NCBI RefSeq assembly: GCF_001653235.2
Contig: NC_035793.1
Location: 682,001-746,000 of the forward strand
DNA length: 64,000 bases
From: Pochonia chlamydosporia 170
Lineage: Eukaryota; Ascomycota; Sordariomycetes; Hypocreales; Clavicipitaceae
Direction: 5' to 3'
Shown here: in pieces, positions 11,754 through 21,952 of the stretch
How positions within the stretch are numbered: position 1 is the stretch's first letter
Layout: every line of letters starts with the position of its first letter
Notes under the pieces: model-generated
Told to the model about the DNA's origin: nothing
The model's input: only the letters and a program-made list of their open reading frames with translations
Databases searched by the model: none
Position numbers and translations under genes: made by a program

Positions 11754-13235
11754 TTAATAATCCTCCCATCCGCCATCCTCGCCGTCCACTTCTATCGTCG
11801 TGCCAAGCGCTTCTTTGCCTTGGCGAATCATATCTTGCAATTGTTTGTTGAACGCCGCAATGCGAACATCTGTGTCCCGTTCTTCACGGTGTCGTCGGGC
11901 AGCGAGGTGCTTCGCTTCAGCGTCAAGACGTGGACTGTTTTCCAAGTCGTCGACAGCCCCGCGACTAGATGCCGTAGAGGCACTACTATGCGTGCGGCTG
12001 TGTGAGAATGACGGGTGGCTAGGTGCAGTATTGACAGATCGTCTGCGTCCAGGTCCTCGAGATGAATGCGGCGTAGGCGAGGCGGTGGTGCTCGGTGCTA
12101 TGGTGGCTAATTTGGTCGGAGACGGAGAGCGAGGAGAGGCGAAGGAAGCAGATGAAGCCGGTCGTGGAGGCTCAAGTGTTGCTGGGGGAGAGATGATGTT
12201 GAAGCCATTTCGGGGTGTAGCCCGAAATGGTGCCGGACTGGCTGTCTTGCCAGAAGCACGTCGGTTACTAGGGGTGCTGATTCGACGACCGGTTGCCAGT
12301 GATGGGCCTTGGTTGCGGTTCCTCGGAGACTGCCTGTACGTAGCTGAGGTTCGCCGAGGTGTGCCATCTGTACCACCAGCACGGTCCTTAACCATGACCC
12401 AATTTCTGCCCAACTCATCCGTCGGGGCTGTCTGCCGTCGTTTCGCAGCCGGAGCCGAGGGCGTCGATGCGCCGCTAGGGATAGGTGTTTCCTCAGGAGT
12501 CTCCTCTCCGTGAAAAGTATCTCCCTGTGGAAAGTATCCTGGTATCCGCTGATGCTGCTCTTCATCCTCGTCGTTCTGCGGCCAGGTCTGTTCTGGTATT
12601 GATCCGTCAGGCATGATACCGTCGCCTGGCTGCATCTCAAAGCCTCGTCCACCTCCAGCATAAAACCCTTTGAACGCCCCAGCTTTGCAAAACTCCCATA
12701 CCTTTCCCATTACACCGCCCAGGGTACTAAACGCCAGTGTACCCCATCCAGGGGATTGGTGAGGGTGCGCGGGGAGGTTGAATAACGGTGTATGGCCGGT
12801 TGGGTCAGACATATCAACATCGTCCCGCGACCGTTTCGATCCGAGCGCCTTTCTATAATCCGAATCAGAGTACATGCTCTCACCTAGCATGCCGCTTTCC
12901 GCTGGCCCGCCGGCAGGTGTATCGAGCTGCCCGGCGAGTGTGTATGACCGGCCATTTTGAGCATGTCTCCCGGCTGGTGTTATCAGAACCGTACTCGCGG
13001 TAGTGTTGCCATCGTCGCGATCAACGCGGGTAGTCTCCTGCTGCTGACCTTGACAAGGCAGTCTAACGTCTTCGCGGACGCGCTTGCGCTTAGGATTAGG
13101 CGCCTCTCCGGAGGGTCGAGTCGATGGTAGATAGACAGAGCTGGATGATGGAGAAACCGGGGGCCGAAATAGGCCCTGGTGGATTCCCTCGGTGTGAAAG
13201 GCCCCAGGCATGTGGAAGCCAGAAGAGACGGTCAT
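11754..13235 (-). CDS. Conserved-looking fungal protein with nuclear localisation signal
   Basis: A single uninterrupted frame of 493 codons. I do not recognise a named family. It has a Pro/Ser-rich N-terminus with a strong basic cluster PNPKRKRVRE near residue 50, typical of a nuclear localisation signal. A Gly/aromatic block near residues 165-205, with LGGVMGKVWEFCKAG and GGGRGFEM, reads like a conserved core. A long low-complexity Ser/Pro/Thr/Arg region follows, and the last 60 residues are a charged helix (RRHREERDTDVRIAAFNKQL) ending in an acidic tail. The antisense strand also has long open frames, explained by the G+C-rich codons. Likely a nuclear or chromatin-associated disordered protein, by inference. 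Confidence 0.75.
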   Translation of the reverse strand: MTVSSGFHMPGAFHTEGIHQGLFRPPVSPSSSSVYLPSTRPSGEAPNPKRKRVREDVRLPCQGQQQETTRVDRDDGNTTASTVLITPAGRHAQNGRSYTLAGQLDTPAGGPAESGMLGESMYSDSDYRKALGSKRSRDDVDMSDPTGHTPLFNLPAHPHQSPGWGTLAFSTLGGVMGKVWEFCKAGAFKGFYAGGGRGFEMQPGDGIMPDGSIPEQTWPQNDEDEEQHQRIPGYFPQGDTFHGEETPEETPIPSGASTPSAPAAKRRQTAPTDELGRNWVMVKDRAGGTDGTPRRTSATYRQSPRNRNQGPSLATGRRISTPSNRRASGKTASPAPFRATPRNGFNIISPPATLEPPRPASSASFASPRSPSPTKLATIAPSTTASPTPHSSRGPGRRRSVNTAPSHPSFSHSRTHSSASTASSRGAVDDLENSPRLDAEAKHLAARRHREERDTDVRIAAFNKQLQDMIRQGKEALGTTIEVDGEDGGWEDY

Positions 13236-14815
13236 AACTTTTAAAGAAATTTCGAATGCTGCAGCGACAGCTATTCAGTCGCTACGAGTGGGCAGTACCG
13301 TGATTGTGTGTAGTGTCAATCGCCGAACCCGTGAATTGGCTGGTGAATGGATATCGAGTTGTTGATGGATTCAGCGCTCAGCATGCGTAGCTTTGCATGA
13401 TAGCAATCACAAAAATTGCCCGAACAGGGTTTCTGAATGTTTGCGAACCTCTGTTCAGAGCACCGTCAGACGTGCAGGGATGAAAGGCAAACAGTCGGAT
13501 AATCAAGGCTCGATGTCTGCGAATGCCTCGATACAATCAGTCTGCTTGCTGCACGCGGGGCAGGCACAACTTCAGGCCAAACGTCTGCCGAGTGCGTTTT
13601 CCAACAAATCACCGTCGCGGTCGCACCAGTCGATTTTCGCAGCCTGGCAAGCTTGGAGATTCGTCCTTGGTCCAAAAGTGTGGCGGAAGCGTGTGCAGCG
13701 TTGTCGTGCTCGTGACCTCGAGCAAATCAGGCACGAGATCTCCGTTGTTGAATGGCTGCCTCGGACCGCAAGGCTAGCGGTCACCAAGTTTTCCCAGCGC
13801 ACAGGATATCTGACGAAACGCAGGGACAAGAATCAAAGTGCGAGGAAGAAGCACAAGGCGGTGTCCCTGTTTGTGTCCTCTGTGGACCAATATTTTTTGT
13901 TTTTGCAGTCGGAAAGCGTAAAGGTTGAGCAAGGCGGTGAAGATGGAGCTTGAGCTTGAGCTTGCGCGGGAGCGGGCCGACGAACGAAACTGAGATGCAC
14001 AGATCGAGCGTCGACCAGGGTTTGGGACTGTAACTGCAGACCTAAGGAACGGGTGGGCTTGTGCGGTGTGTTCGCTTGGGTCTGGGGCAATAATAGAAAA
14101 TCGTTGAGCAGATTGAAAAAGACGGTGTACTAGGAGATGCTTGGTCGTTGGTGGTTTACGAAAGTGTTTGCATGACATGGAGGACGCAGGACATGGGATC
14201 CGCTGGAGCTCGGAAGCTTGGAGTCCACATAAGCGATGAACAGGTCGAACTTTTGGTGGGGAGGCAATCAATCGTTTTGATGCTATGGCTTGAACCAGTC
14301 TGTTGGGAGCACAGATATCAAAGTTCGTCCTCGATTTGAGCGGACTGACTTTCTCCACTGAGGGACAACGGCTGCCAGGGTCTTGTCCTCGTTGCCTGGG
14401 GTGATGGACGCATCAATCACCATGTCAACATGGGTCATCAGCCATCAGCCAAGGATGCAATCTGCATGTAATTGCAGGAATATGCCAATAATTAGCATAA
14501 TCTCGTTGAAAAGGGGGAGGCAACATCTTCATTGTGGATTTAATTCAAGCGCAAGACACGCCATTAATCAACCGCCCGTGTCTCACACCAGTTAACAACC
14601 ACCATTCATCCATAGAACATCAGGAAGAATTCCAGTTCTATTCCACATTACACACTGTCTAAACCACTAGATAAAAATAAACCCGACCTGTATAGCCGTC
14701 GAACCAGTCCAGAATATGCTCGCGCATCTATGTGTCTCCGCTCATAAAATAATATCCCGTCGTTCCATACGCAACAAAAGAAAACAAAAGAAAACCATAC
14801 CCATCTACTTGTATC
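13236..14815. other. Promoter and spacer region, no supported gene
   Basis: Overlapping open frames of about 190 codons occur on both strands (13393-13953 and 13774-14358), but each is rich in Ser, Arg and Pro without domain-like pattern and they overlap each other antisense. I treat them as chance frames in upstream and downstream flanks. Confidence 0.45.
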
Positions 14816-15738
14816 CTATTCCCTCGAGTAGTACTCATCCTGCATCTTGGCCTTCTCCTCAGAAACACCCCCATCAACACCCTTAACACCATCGACGTGC
14901 TTCTTGGCGCCCCAAAACTTTTCCCTCTCTTCCAATAATTCATCAGCCCATGCCCTGGTCTCCTCCAGCGTCATCTTGCTAGACACGTAGGCAAACTCTC
15001 CCAAGTCGAGCGCTCCCTCGGCGCGCTTCTCATATTCCATCATTTGCAGCAACAATTCCATCTTATCAATATCGTGGACATATTGGCTCTCCAGGGTTTT
15101 GGAGTCCTCGTACTCGTCCCAGATGGCCCGGATGTCCTCGCCAATCGCAGCGTCGTCCTTGTTTCCAAATAGATTTTTGGTGAGAAAGTCCATGGTTAGA
15201 CTCTCTCGTCGGCTCTTCTCGGGTTTCGGAACGCCATCTACGGGGGTTATGTCGCCAACGAGCAGTTCGGCCATGTCGTGAATCAGGCACATCTTCATGC
15301 ATTTGTGAAGGTCGATTCGTTTTGCGAGTGATGGAGGGGCGAACATGGAGATGATGGACATGCGGTACATGTGGTCAGAGATGGATTCTCCTCTGTGGGA
15401 TGTTAGCATCGAGTTCGGTGGCGTAACGCAAATTTGCCTGTATTGCAACGGGTTTCATACCTCTCGATACCAAATCGTCTCCAGCCTTCGCGCTTCGTCG
15501 TCTTGAGCCGCTCAATCATGTGGAAAAAGGCGAGGGGAGATTGGCCACCCGTCTTGGGGGCATCTCCGGGAATGGCTTCGACAACTTTTTGGACATCCCA
15601 ATCTCCAGAGACTTTGACCATGGGGGTGAAGCCCAGGTCTGGTCGTATTAGCTGCTTTTCTCGCTCTACTCAGTCGGGACAGGACTTACTGGCTATATCC
15701 GGCTTGCTGCTGTTGGTTTGTTCGGCCTGAGATCCCAT
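14816..15738 (-). CDS. HD-domain 5'-deoxynucleotidase (YfbR/HDDC2-like)
   Basis: Three exons, 15738-15690, 15638-15461 and 15392-14816, encode 267 residues. The family (bacterial YfbR, human HDDC2, yeast YBR242W and YGL101W) hydrolyses deoxyribonucleoside 5'-monophosphates in a metal-dependent way. The metal ligands are visible: His83 in ISDHMYRM, the HD pair at 114-115 in LIHDMAELLVGD, and Asp185 in VHDIDKMELL. The stretch ESISDHMYRMSI and EKSRRES are typical of this subgroup. Likely cytosolic and involved in nucleotide pool balance. The C-terminal 25 residues are charged and probably disordered. Splice phases agree at every junction, so the model is firm. Confidence 0.9.
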
Positions 15739-16408
15739 CGCTGCGACCGGATTGTGGTGTGTTTGTTTGTTTGTCTGGTTGAACTTTTTTCCCTGTCCTC
15801 AACAGAGAATCGCGGGGTGTTGGATGGTGGGGTCAAGAATCAAGATTGCTTGGATCGAAAGTATGGCCAGGTATTTATTTGTAGAGAAAGGCTTTGTTCA
15901 AACGGAAAGCAAACGGTGCTTCAGCATGGAGGACTTGCAGAAACAGAATGAAGAAAACTTGGGAAGCAAAATTCAAGGTTGCATCACACAACAATAACAA
16001 CATGGGCTTATCACCGGCAGTCGGCCAATAGTTGCAAACACAATCAAAGATCAGTCTCGCAAGTGGTCAGCCGGACAGTCAAGAACAAACCGCCCCACCA
16101 GCCACACCTACTGTGCAACCAAGCCGAACCAAATCATGCCGGCACTTGAGTGAAGAAAACTACACCGTTGACACAGCCGATTGGATGTCCACGTGCAACA
16201 AGACCATATGAACAACTTTAGCTTCGTTTGTTAGACAAGCTAAGTATTGAGTTATGCGTCTTTCAAAGGTATCGCGTTTGCCACTTCCAAAATGCCATGC
16301 CAGAAATGGTCGAGAGTCGATCAAGTTGTGCTACATACCCTATACTCCCAAATTCACAGCCATTTCCTCACAAAACCGTATCCATCAGCTTCAACAGCCC
16401 ACAGTTCT
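15739..16408. other. Intergenic, nothing seen
   Basis: Upstream region of the HD-domain gene. No domain-bearing frame or repeat detected. Confidence 0.5.
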
Positions 16409-16813
16409 TCAAGCTCGTGCCTTTGAATAAAGTTGAATTTCAGCCGGCTTCTTGCCCTGCTTATGCAGCCTTATAACATCATCCTTCCGGTTCTCGAGTA
16501 TTTGTCTCCGAATTCGTGGGAATGCCTTGCCGTCCAACTCGTGATTGTGAGAACTAGAGTACTCCGTTGGCGGCTGAATCTCGTAGTAGCAGTCACGGAC
16601 GACCTTGATCCTCAGTCGATACCCGCAATCCATCATTTGCGTTGTTGAATTAAGGCGGCGACGCGACTCATGAACATTGCTGGGCTGCTTGCGAAATTCG
16701 CAGCCTTGACAGCAGCGCATCACAATCCGCGTTGGTTGGGCTGCCTTTGGCCGCTTTGTTTCTCGTGTTCTTCGAGCGAAGTCGGGGATGCTTGTTGAGC
16801 CAAGATGGACTTT
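16409..16813 (-). pseudogene. FAR1-like zinc-finger DNA-binding domain relic
   Basis: The open frame has no ATG at its upper end and is bounded there by a stop. It reads through ARRTRETKRPK, then RIVMRCCQGCEFRK, RRRLNSTTQMMDCGYRLRI and SSSHNHELD. This order (RxVxxC, a basic R-x-STx-x-x-x-C-G/P-F/Y block, then HNHE) is the FAR1/WRKY-GCM1 zinc-finger pattern found in Mutator-like transposases and in proteins derived from them. No transposase core follows. A second open frame just upstream (17031-16720, another phase) could be a mis-framed N-terminus. I call it a relic of a Mutator-like element or a solo domesticated domain; an intact gene with unrecognised introns is the alternative. Confidence 0.5.
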
Positions 16814-17770
16814 TTAATTATCAAGCGCCCCCTCTCCGTCTCTTGAACACCACCACGAGCAGACTTGCCCCAGGCACGAAAGGATCGCTTGATATGTGAG
16901 AAGGGATGCTCAATAACTCTGCGAATCTCAACGTGCAATGAATGTGGGACAGCGAGGATGCCCGCCAAGCCACCAACATCAATCTGAATGCCTCTTGGCC
17001 GTGAAGCTTCAAAAAAGGAAGAATAATCCACATGGCCGATTACGTCCTAGACACGGAAACTAACTTCCATCCGAGACTGCTCTCGTTCTGGTGTCAAATT
17101 CAACCCAAAAAGGCGAATATAAAACCCAATCATTCAGTATAGCCGAGACTGTCTCGCGATCACTCGCACCAAGACAATGTTATGTCCAACATGTGTTCAT
17201 CTAATCTTAGGTGATTTCGCATCATGGATCTGAACCGATGTACCGTTTGGCTCAGCACCGCCATTTTCGGGGAGCCAGTGCTTTTGTGAGAAGCCTCTGG
17301 CCGCGCTGCTTCCAATTTGCGAGACATATCGTGTCTAAGGAGTCGAAAGCCTCTAGATGGAATTGAGGCGAACTTTTGCCCTGGAATCTTGTTCGAAAAG
17401 CTGCGTTCGAGACTTGCCTCGGGAATGCATCAAACCTGTGTCATTTTGGAATCTGAATCCCTGGTTGCCTCTCTCTTCGTTGCTTTTCCTGTTGCGATAC
17501 TTGGTCATGTTTATGCCTTGGAAAAATCTGGGTAAGATAGTGTTGTATGGGTGACGTGCAGAATAGAATCGGCGAATTGACTCAAAGATGCCTTGAGGTT
17601 TGTGTATTTGATGGAATGGGGACGAGACTCTCTGGAAGGCAAAGGCATGCTTGGAACATGTATAAAAAGGCGCTCCAGTTCCGTCCAGACCACAATGTCC
17701 TCACACCAAGTCGCAGAAGCTTCTCAATCACACAGAAACCATTGAACAGAACACCCTTCATACAATAACC
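16814..17770. other. Spacer with promoter of the small secreted gene
   Basis: No other gene supported. A TATAAAAA box at about 17660-17667 lies some 105 bases before the ATG at 17771, a common fungal spacing for a short 5' leader. Confidence 0.55.
17660..17667 (+). promoter_or_regulatory. TATA box
   Basis: TATAAAAA in a locally mixed-composition context, followed by a CT/CA-rich leader that ends in CAATAACC just before the ATG at 17771. It suggests strong, possibly regulated expression of the secreted peptide gene. Confidence 0.55.
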
Positions 17771-17959
17771 ATGAGACTCGCCGTTGTCGCTTGTTTCTTC
17801 ATTGCGGCCTTTGCCTCACCCGTCGAAGTTTCGTCAAGCTCCGAGATGAAGCAGCGTCCTTCGGACAACTATTTCTGTCCCAAGACCTCCCGCGGTCAAT
17901 ATTATCCAAAGTGCCGTGACACGAAAACTGGAGACATTCTTGAATGCTCGATGAAGTAA
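17771..17959 (+). CDS. Small secreted peptide
   Basis: A 62-residue frame with a good signal peptide (MRLAVVACFFIAAFASP) and a short mature part with three cysteines: NYFCPKTSRG, YPKCRD and ILECSM. An odd number of cysteines suggests either dimerisation or a missed 3' exon: a GTAATA donor overlaps the stop codon and a CATCAG acceptor lies about 65 bases on, but the downstream frame does not look like the same protein. A TATA box about 105 bases upstream supports real transcription. Family unknown; a secreted effector or antimicrobial peptide is possible but unproven. Confidence 0.6.
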   Translation: MRLAVVACFFIAAFASPVEVSSSSEMKQRPSDNYFCPKTSRGQYYPKCRDTKTGDILECSMK

Positions 17960-18509
17960 TAAACGGAGAAATTGTTTAGTTTGGAGTCTCTCTAACGCGT
18001 GCCAATTTGTTTGTCCCATCAGCAAAGTGCGTTGGCGTTTTGCGTTAGGCCGTTCTGCGGCCTACATTGCCAGAGATTCTTTAGTAATTGAAGTTTTTGC
18101 GTTTCACAAAGACCCTATCACTGTTGTTTCTGTCAACCACACGATGAAAGTTGGTTGCGTGAGGTCGACAGGGTCCACCAACGTACGGTATCGCATGACG
18201 GGTATGGTACAACCATGCTGGAATACATTGGTTATACTTGGCTGGGCGAATGCCTCTACCATTGAGTTTATTTAAAAATAGAACTGTGGATCAAAGTCAT
18301 TGCACAAATCGGCAACCCAATCAACATGTAATCTAGTGGAGTCTGACATGGTTGTCAAATGTAAGACTGCATAAGCTTGCAATCCAACATTAATGTGCTT
18401 AGCTCCTCATCTACAATATTGAGGCTTCTTGGCAGTTTGGTACGGTTATGAAGGTCCAGCTTCCCGTGCCCTTCATCGCCAGCTCCACAGCCACTGGCAA
18501 GTTTAAACT
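17960..18509. other. Intergenic, nothing firm
   Basis: Contains only the speculative second exon of the small secreted gene and the promoter of the Zn2Cys6 regulator. No repeat or RNA seen. Confidence 0.45.
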
Positions 18510-20224
18510 ATGGTTCAGCCTTCAAAAACAGCGGATGCCGGTCAGTCAAAAATTGACTCGAACAAACACACCGACGACAAAGCGAAGCCGAAGAGGCGGA
18601 GGGCTTGGGCGCCAAAGGCGCGAACAGGATGCATGCCATGCCGGTTCGTCGAGAACAAACCCGTAGCTTTATAACAAGCCATGTTACTAATACCCCAATC
18701 GTTCACAGAATCCGCCATGTTAAATGCGATGAAGCCAAACCATTCTGCAAACGTTGCCTATCTACAGGCCGAATTTGTGATGGCTTCGGCTATCACCAGG
18801 ACTTCCCGTCCTTTACCCCCCTGATAAACTGGCTGCCAGATCACTCAACGACAGCACCTGGCATACAAGCTACCCAAAGAGAGAGAAGCATGTTCAGTCT
18901 ACTTTATACAGACACGATCCCTCAAGTGTGCGGCACCTTTGGCCACAAGTTTTGGAAAACAGACGTCCTCAGAGCCACACAAGTATATCCGGCCATCTGG
19001 CATGCCTGTCTAGCTGTAGCAGCTATGCACGAGCGAATGAAGATGATTGAAAGCGAAAACGCAAAAGCAGCAACGCAGATGCTTTACGACTTTTCTCTCA
19101 GGCAGTACAACGCATCAATACGGCATCTTCTTGACATAGGGCGCGAGAATGTCCTGACGGGCGATGATCAAGAAACGCTTCTGATGGCTAGTATCTTATT
19201 TAACGGCCTTTGTTGCCTCCAGGGAGATGTGCAGCAGGCTATCATACATGCACGCAATGGACTTCAGCTGTTTTACCTCTGGCGATACTGGGAACAGACG
19301 TATCAGACGGACACGCGGCGAAGACGAATGAGTTTGCTATCTGCCGAGTCTCTGGTTATGTTGATTTCGTTTACAGAGTCTCAGTTTATGAACCGAGTTG
19401 CTAATGTGCCAACAACATTGTTGCGCCGTCAAATCATACCATATAAATGCTCTGACATGCCGTTTGCATCTATCACAAACGCATATGTCGAGTTCCAGAA
19501 TCTGTATACGGGTCTCTTATCAGCTACCAAGTTCTCAGATTCGCCGTCATGCATAACGCTCCCGCTGCCAAGGGCTGAGCATCGGGTTGCATATCGGCGT
19601 GAATTTGAGGTGTGGGCGGCAAAGTTCGAAAACTTCAAGCAACAATCTGCACTTGTCACGGAGGCAGATACGGAAGGCCTTCTGCTTCTGGAGACGTTGC
19701 TTACCGGTGTGGAAGTATGTCTGTACGTGGACATCAACAATGCGGAGCTAGACTATGACAATTACGAATCTGCGTTCTCTCGCATTGTCGACCTTGCCGA
19801 GCGAGTCCTTAGCAAGCGATCGTACGTTGCTGCAGATCAAGGACGTGGTGCTCCCTTGTTTTCATTCTCGCTGTCGCTTTGTGAAGAATTATACTGGGCT
19901 GGAATTCGGTGCCGTAATGGCATTATACGTCGCAGGGTCATTGCCCTTCTAAGGAAATGGCCGCGCAGAGACGGCATTTGGGACTCGAAGATGATAGCGT
20001 CAATATGTGAAGCGGTGATGAGATTAGAAGAATCTGCGGCGTGGTCGGTTGATGGAACTGGACCTTGTTGTGGGTGTATTTCTGGTGTCTTTATCTGTAA
20101 TGATCATCGGGTTGCGGGTGTAGATACGGAATTCCTTACGAGTGGGACGGCAAAAGTTACGATGCATGCGGTAGCCAACTTGAGATACAACGTTGAGGGA
20201 CATACGGCACTGATTTCATTTTAA
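18510..20224 (+). CDS. Zn2Cys6 fungal transcription factor
   Basis: Two exons, 18510-18643 and 18709-20224, give 549 residues. The binuclear zinc cluster is complete only after splicing: Cys41, 44, 51, 58, 61 and 68 with the exact C-x2-C-x6-C-x6-C-x2-C-x6-C spacing (GCMPCRIRHVKCDEAKPFC). A basic stretch KPKRRRAWAPKARTG precedes it and may be the nuclear signal. The rest resembles the fungal-specific middle homology region, with AIWHACLAVAAMHERM near residue 160 and a helix-rich C-terminus. The intron inside the zinc cluster is common in this family. Target genes are unknown; neither neighbour forms an obvious cluster with it. Confidence 0.92.
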
Positions 20225-20430
20225 AGGACAGCACGGGGAGGCAAAACATGGTGGTTGGATACCTGATAGGGGACAACCTGGAACGAAGCAATCAACACAT
20301 TAGAATGTCAGCCCTTCCCCCGCTGGTAGTTCTTAGTCTACGTATTAAAAAAGACAAAATAGAATAGATGACCGTTGCGTCATTTGGCCTGGCAAAAGAG
20401 ACCAATTCGCTAATACAGAGAGATAGAATA

Positions 20431-21154
20431 TGTCAACGAGAGAAGGTTCAATATTGCTTGCTTTTTCCAAACCTTCCTTCCAGAAGACCTCCTTTTCCAA
20501 GGAAATAAGGTTCAATATTCAATGCGTTGTCAAACCTTCCTTCCTTTAGCTTTCCCTTCTAATGTCAGAAAAATCCCTTAAATTGGTCTATAAAAGGGAG
20601 TTATTTTTCCCTTTATTTCCGACATTCCTTCAGACAGACAGTCAGGCAGATAGTCAGTCAAGTAGTTCAATTCAATCAGTCATTTTCTTCATCTTCCATA
20701 GCTATCCTGCGATAGAATAAGTCATATTCCGTCGACAATATAATTTGAAGAAAAAACAGTCCTAGTATACATGCCCCCGTCAAAGTACATTGCAATCATG
20801 CTCATAAGAATAAAGCAAGTACCGTTTTCCTCTGTTAGCAGCAATAGAATTCCAGACTATCATTAAAACCTATCGGAAGATAGCTATGGATATTAACGGA
20901 AATGACTGATTGAATTGAACTACTTGACAGACTAAATGTCTAACTGTCTGTGTAAATAAATGTCAGAAAAAAAGGGGAAGATAACCCCCTTTTATAGACT
21001 AATTTAAGGGATTTTCCCAACACTCAAGGGGAAAGCTAAAAGAAAGGAAAGTTTAAAAAAGCAATAAATGTTAACCCTTCTTTTTGTTGGAAAGAAAGGA
21101 CTTTTGGAAAGAAGGTTGGAAAAGGCAAGCAATATTGAACCTTCTCTCGTTGAC
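20431..21154. repeat. Pair of inverted LTR-like repeats
   Basis: The left arm (about 20431-20737) and the right arm (about 21154-20866, read on the minus strand) share the first 31 bases exactly (TGTCAACGAGAGAAGGTTCA and on), then diverge but keep long matching blocks: AAATCCCTTAAATT, TCTATAAAAGGG, GTCAAGTAGTTCAATTCAAT and CATAGCTATC. Each arm starts TGTC, and the left one can end GACA. Each has a TATAAAAG box about 160 bases in. This is how an LTR looks, but the arms face each other head-to-head outward with some 130 bases between. Either two solo LTRs in opposite orientation or a fold-back element. No gag or pol coding is left. I could not find a convincing target duplication. Confidence 0.7.
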
Positions 21155-21210
21155 AAAACCAAACCAACCACAACCTCATCCGAACAAAACATCCCCTTTC
21201 CTACCGACTC

Positions 21211-21952
21211 TTAGCAATTCACCCTATCCTCCCGAATAATTACATTGAATTGCTCATAGTTGAAAGACTGGCCCAGCACCTTGTCCCCATCACGGCAGTT
21301 TTTAATAATTTGTTGAGCGCCAGACACTATCCACTTCCATGATTCGAGCGTTTTAGACACACGAGCCTGCTTCTCGTTAGCACCAACCGTCAACCAAGCA
21401 TCACATAGCTGTTTTTTCTTACATCATTGCACCACCAGATTGCCGTGTCCCAAGAGCAGCTCACGCGGCCGCACAAACCAGGTCCAGGTCCGCTCACGGG
21501 TGAGCCATGCAGCCGCTCCAGATAATCCATTCCTTCAAACGCTTTGCGAGCCCTGCCGGGCTTCCAGCCAAATGGGGGTTTGCAATCGGTCCGGATCCAA
21601 GCACCAGTGGGCTTGTGGCCCCCTCGGGCGTGTATGGTGCTGGCCTCTGTGGGTTGTCGCTTGAGGAGCGTCTCAGCCCAACGGGGATTGAGTTGGGTCG
21701 CTTGGCGATGCACGTCCTGTACGGTGCCGGTGAAGTTGTGGAATTCTCCGGGGAAGACTTCGACTTCCCATTCTAGATCTTGGACGGTGTAGCCTGGCAT
21801 GGGGGCAGGAGGCGGCCAGAGGAGTCTGGGATCCGGGACTGCTAGGACCTAGTCATGTTGTTTAGTATTGACAGAAACCAGCAATGATGCTGTTGATGGT
21901 TACTAACCCCAGCTAGGAGAGGGAACAGCACAAGTAGTCTGGAGGTTAACAT
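21211..21952 (-). CDS. Secreted protein with conserved cysteine-rich C-terminus
   Basis: Three exons, 21952-21908, 21848-21423 and 21366-21211, encode 208 residues. Splicing builds a signal peptide, MLTSRLLVLFPLLAGVLAVP, that neither exon has alone. The middle is Pro/Trp-rich. The C-terminal part reads LHGSPVSGPGPGLCGRVSCS, then WDTAIWWCND, then IIKNCRDGDKVLGQ and NYEQFNVIIRED ending in Cys. I recall this C-x4-C ... WC-N-D ... NC ... N-V-I-I-R pattern from a broad group of small secreted proteins of plant- and insect-associated fungi, but I cannot name it. Five cysteines in the domain suggest disulphides. Function unknown; effector candidate by inference only. Confidence 0.75.

Noticed and set aside
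11800..12513. Plus-strand frame of 237 codons
   Set aside because: Antisense shadow of the 493-codon gene; Arg/Gly/Val-rich as expected for an antisense frame in G+C-rich codons.
13393..14358. Frames of 186 and 194 codons on opposite strands
   Set aside because: They overlap each other, are Ser/Arg/Pro-rich and carry no motif.
18510..21952. Secondary metabolite cluster around the Zn2Cys6 gene
   Set aside because: No polyketide synthase, peptide synthetase, terpene cyclase, P450 or oxidase occurs nearby.
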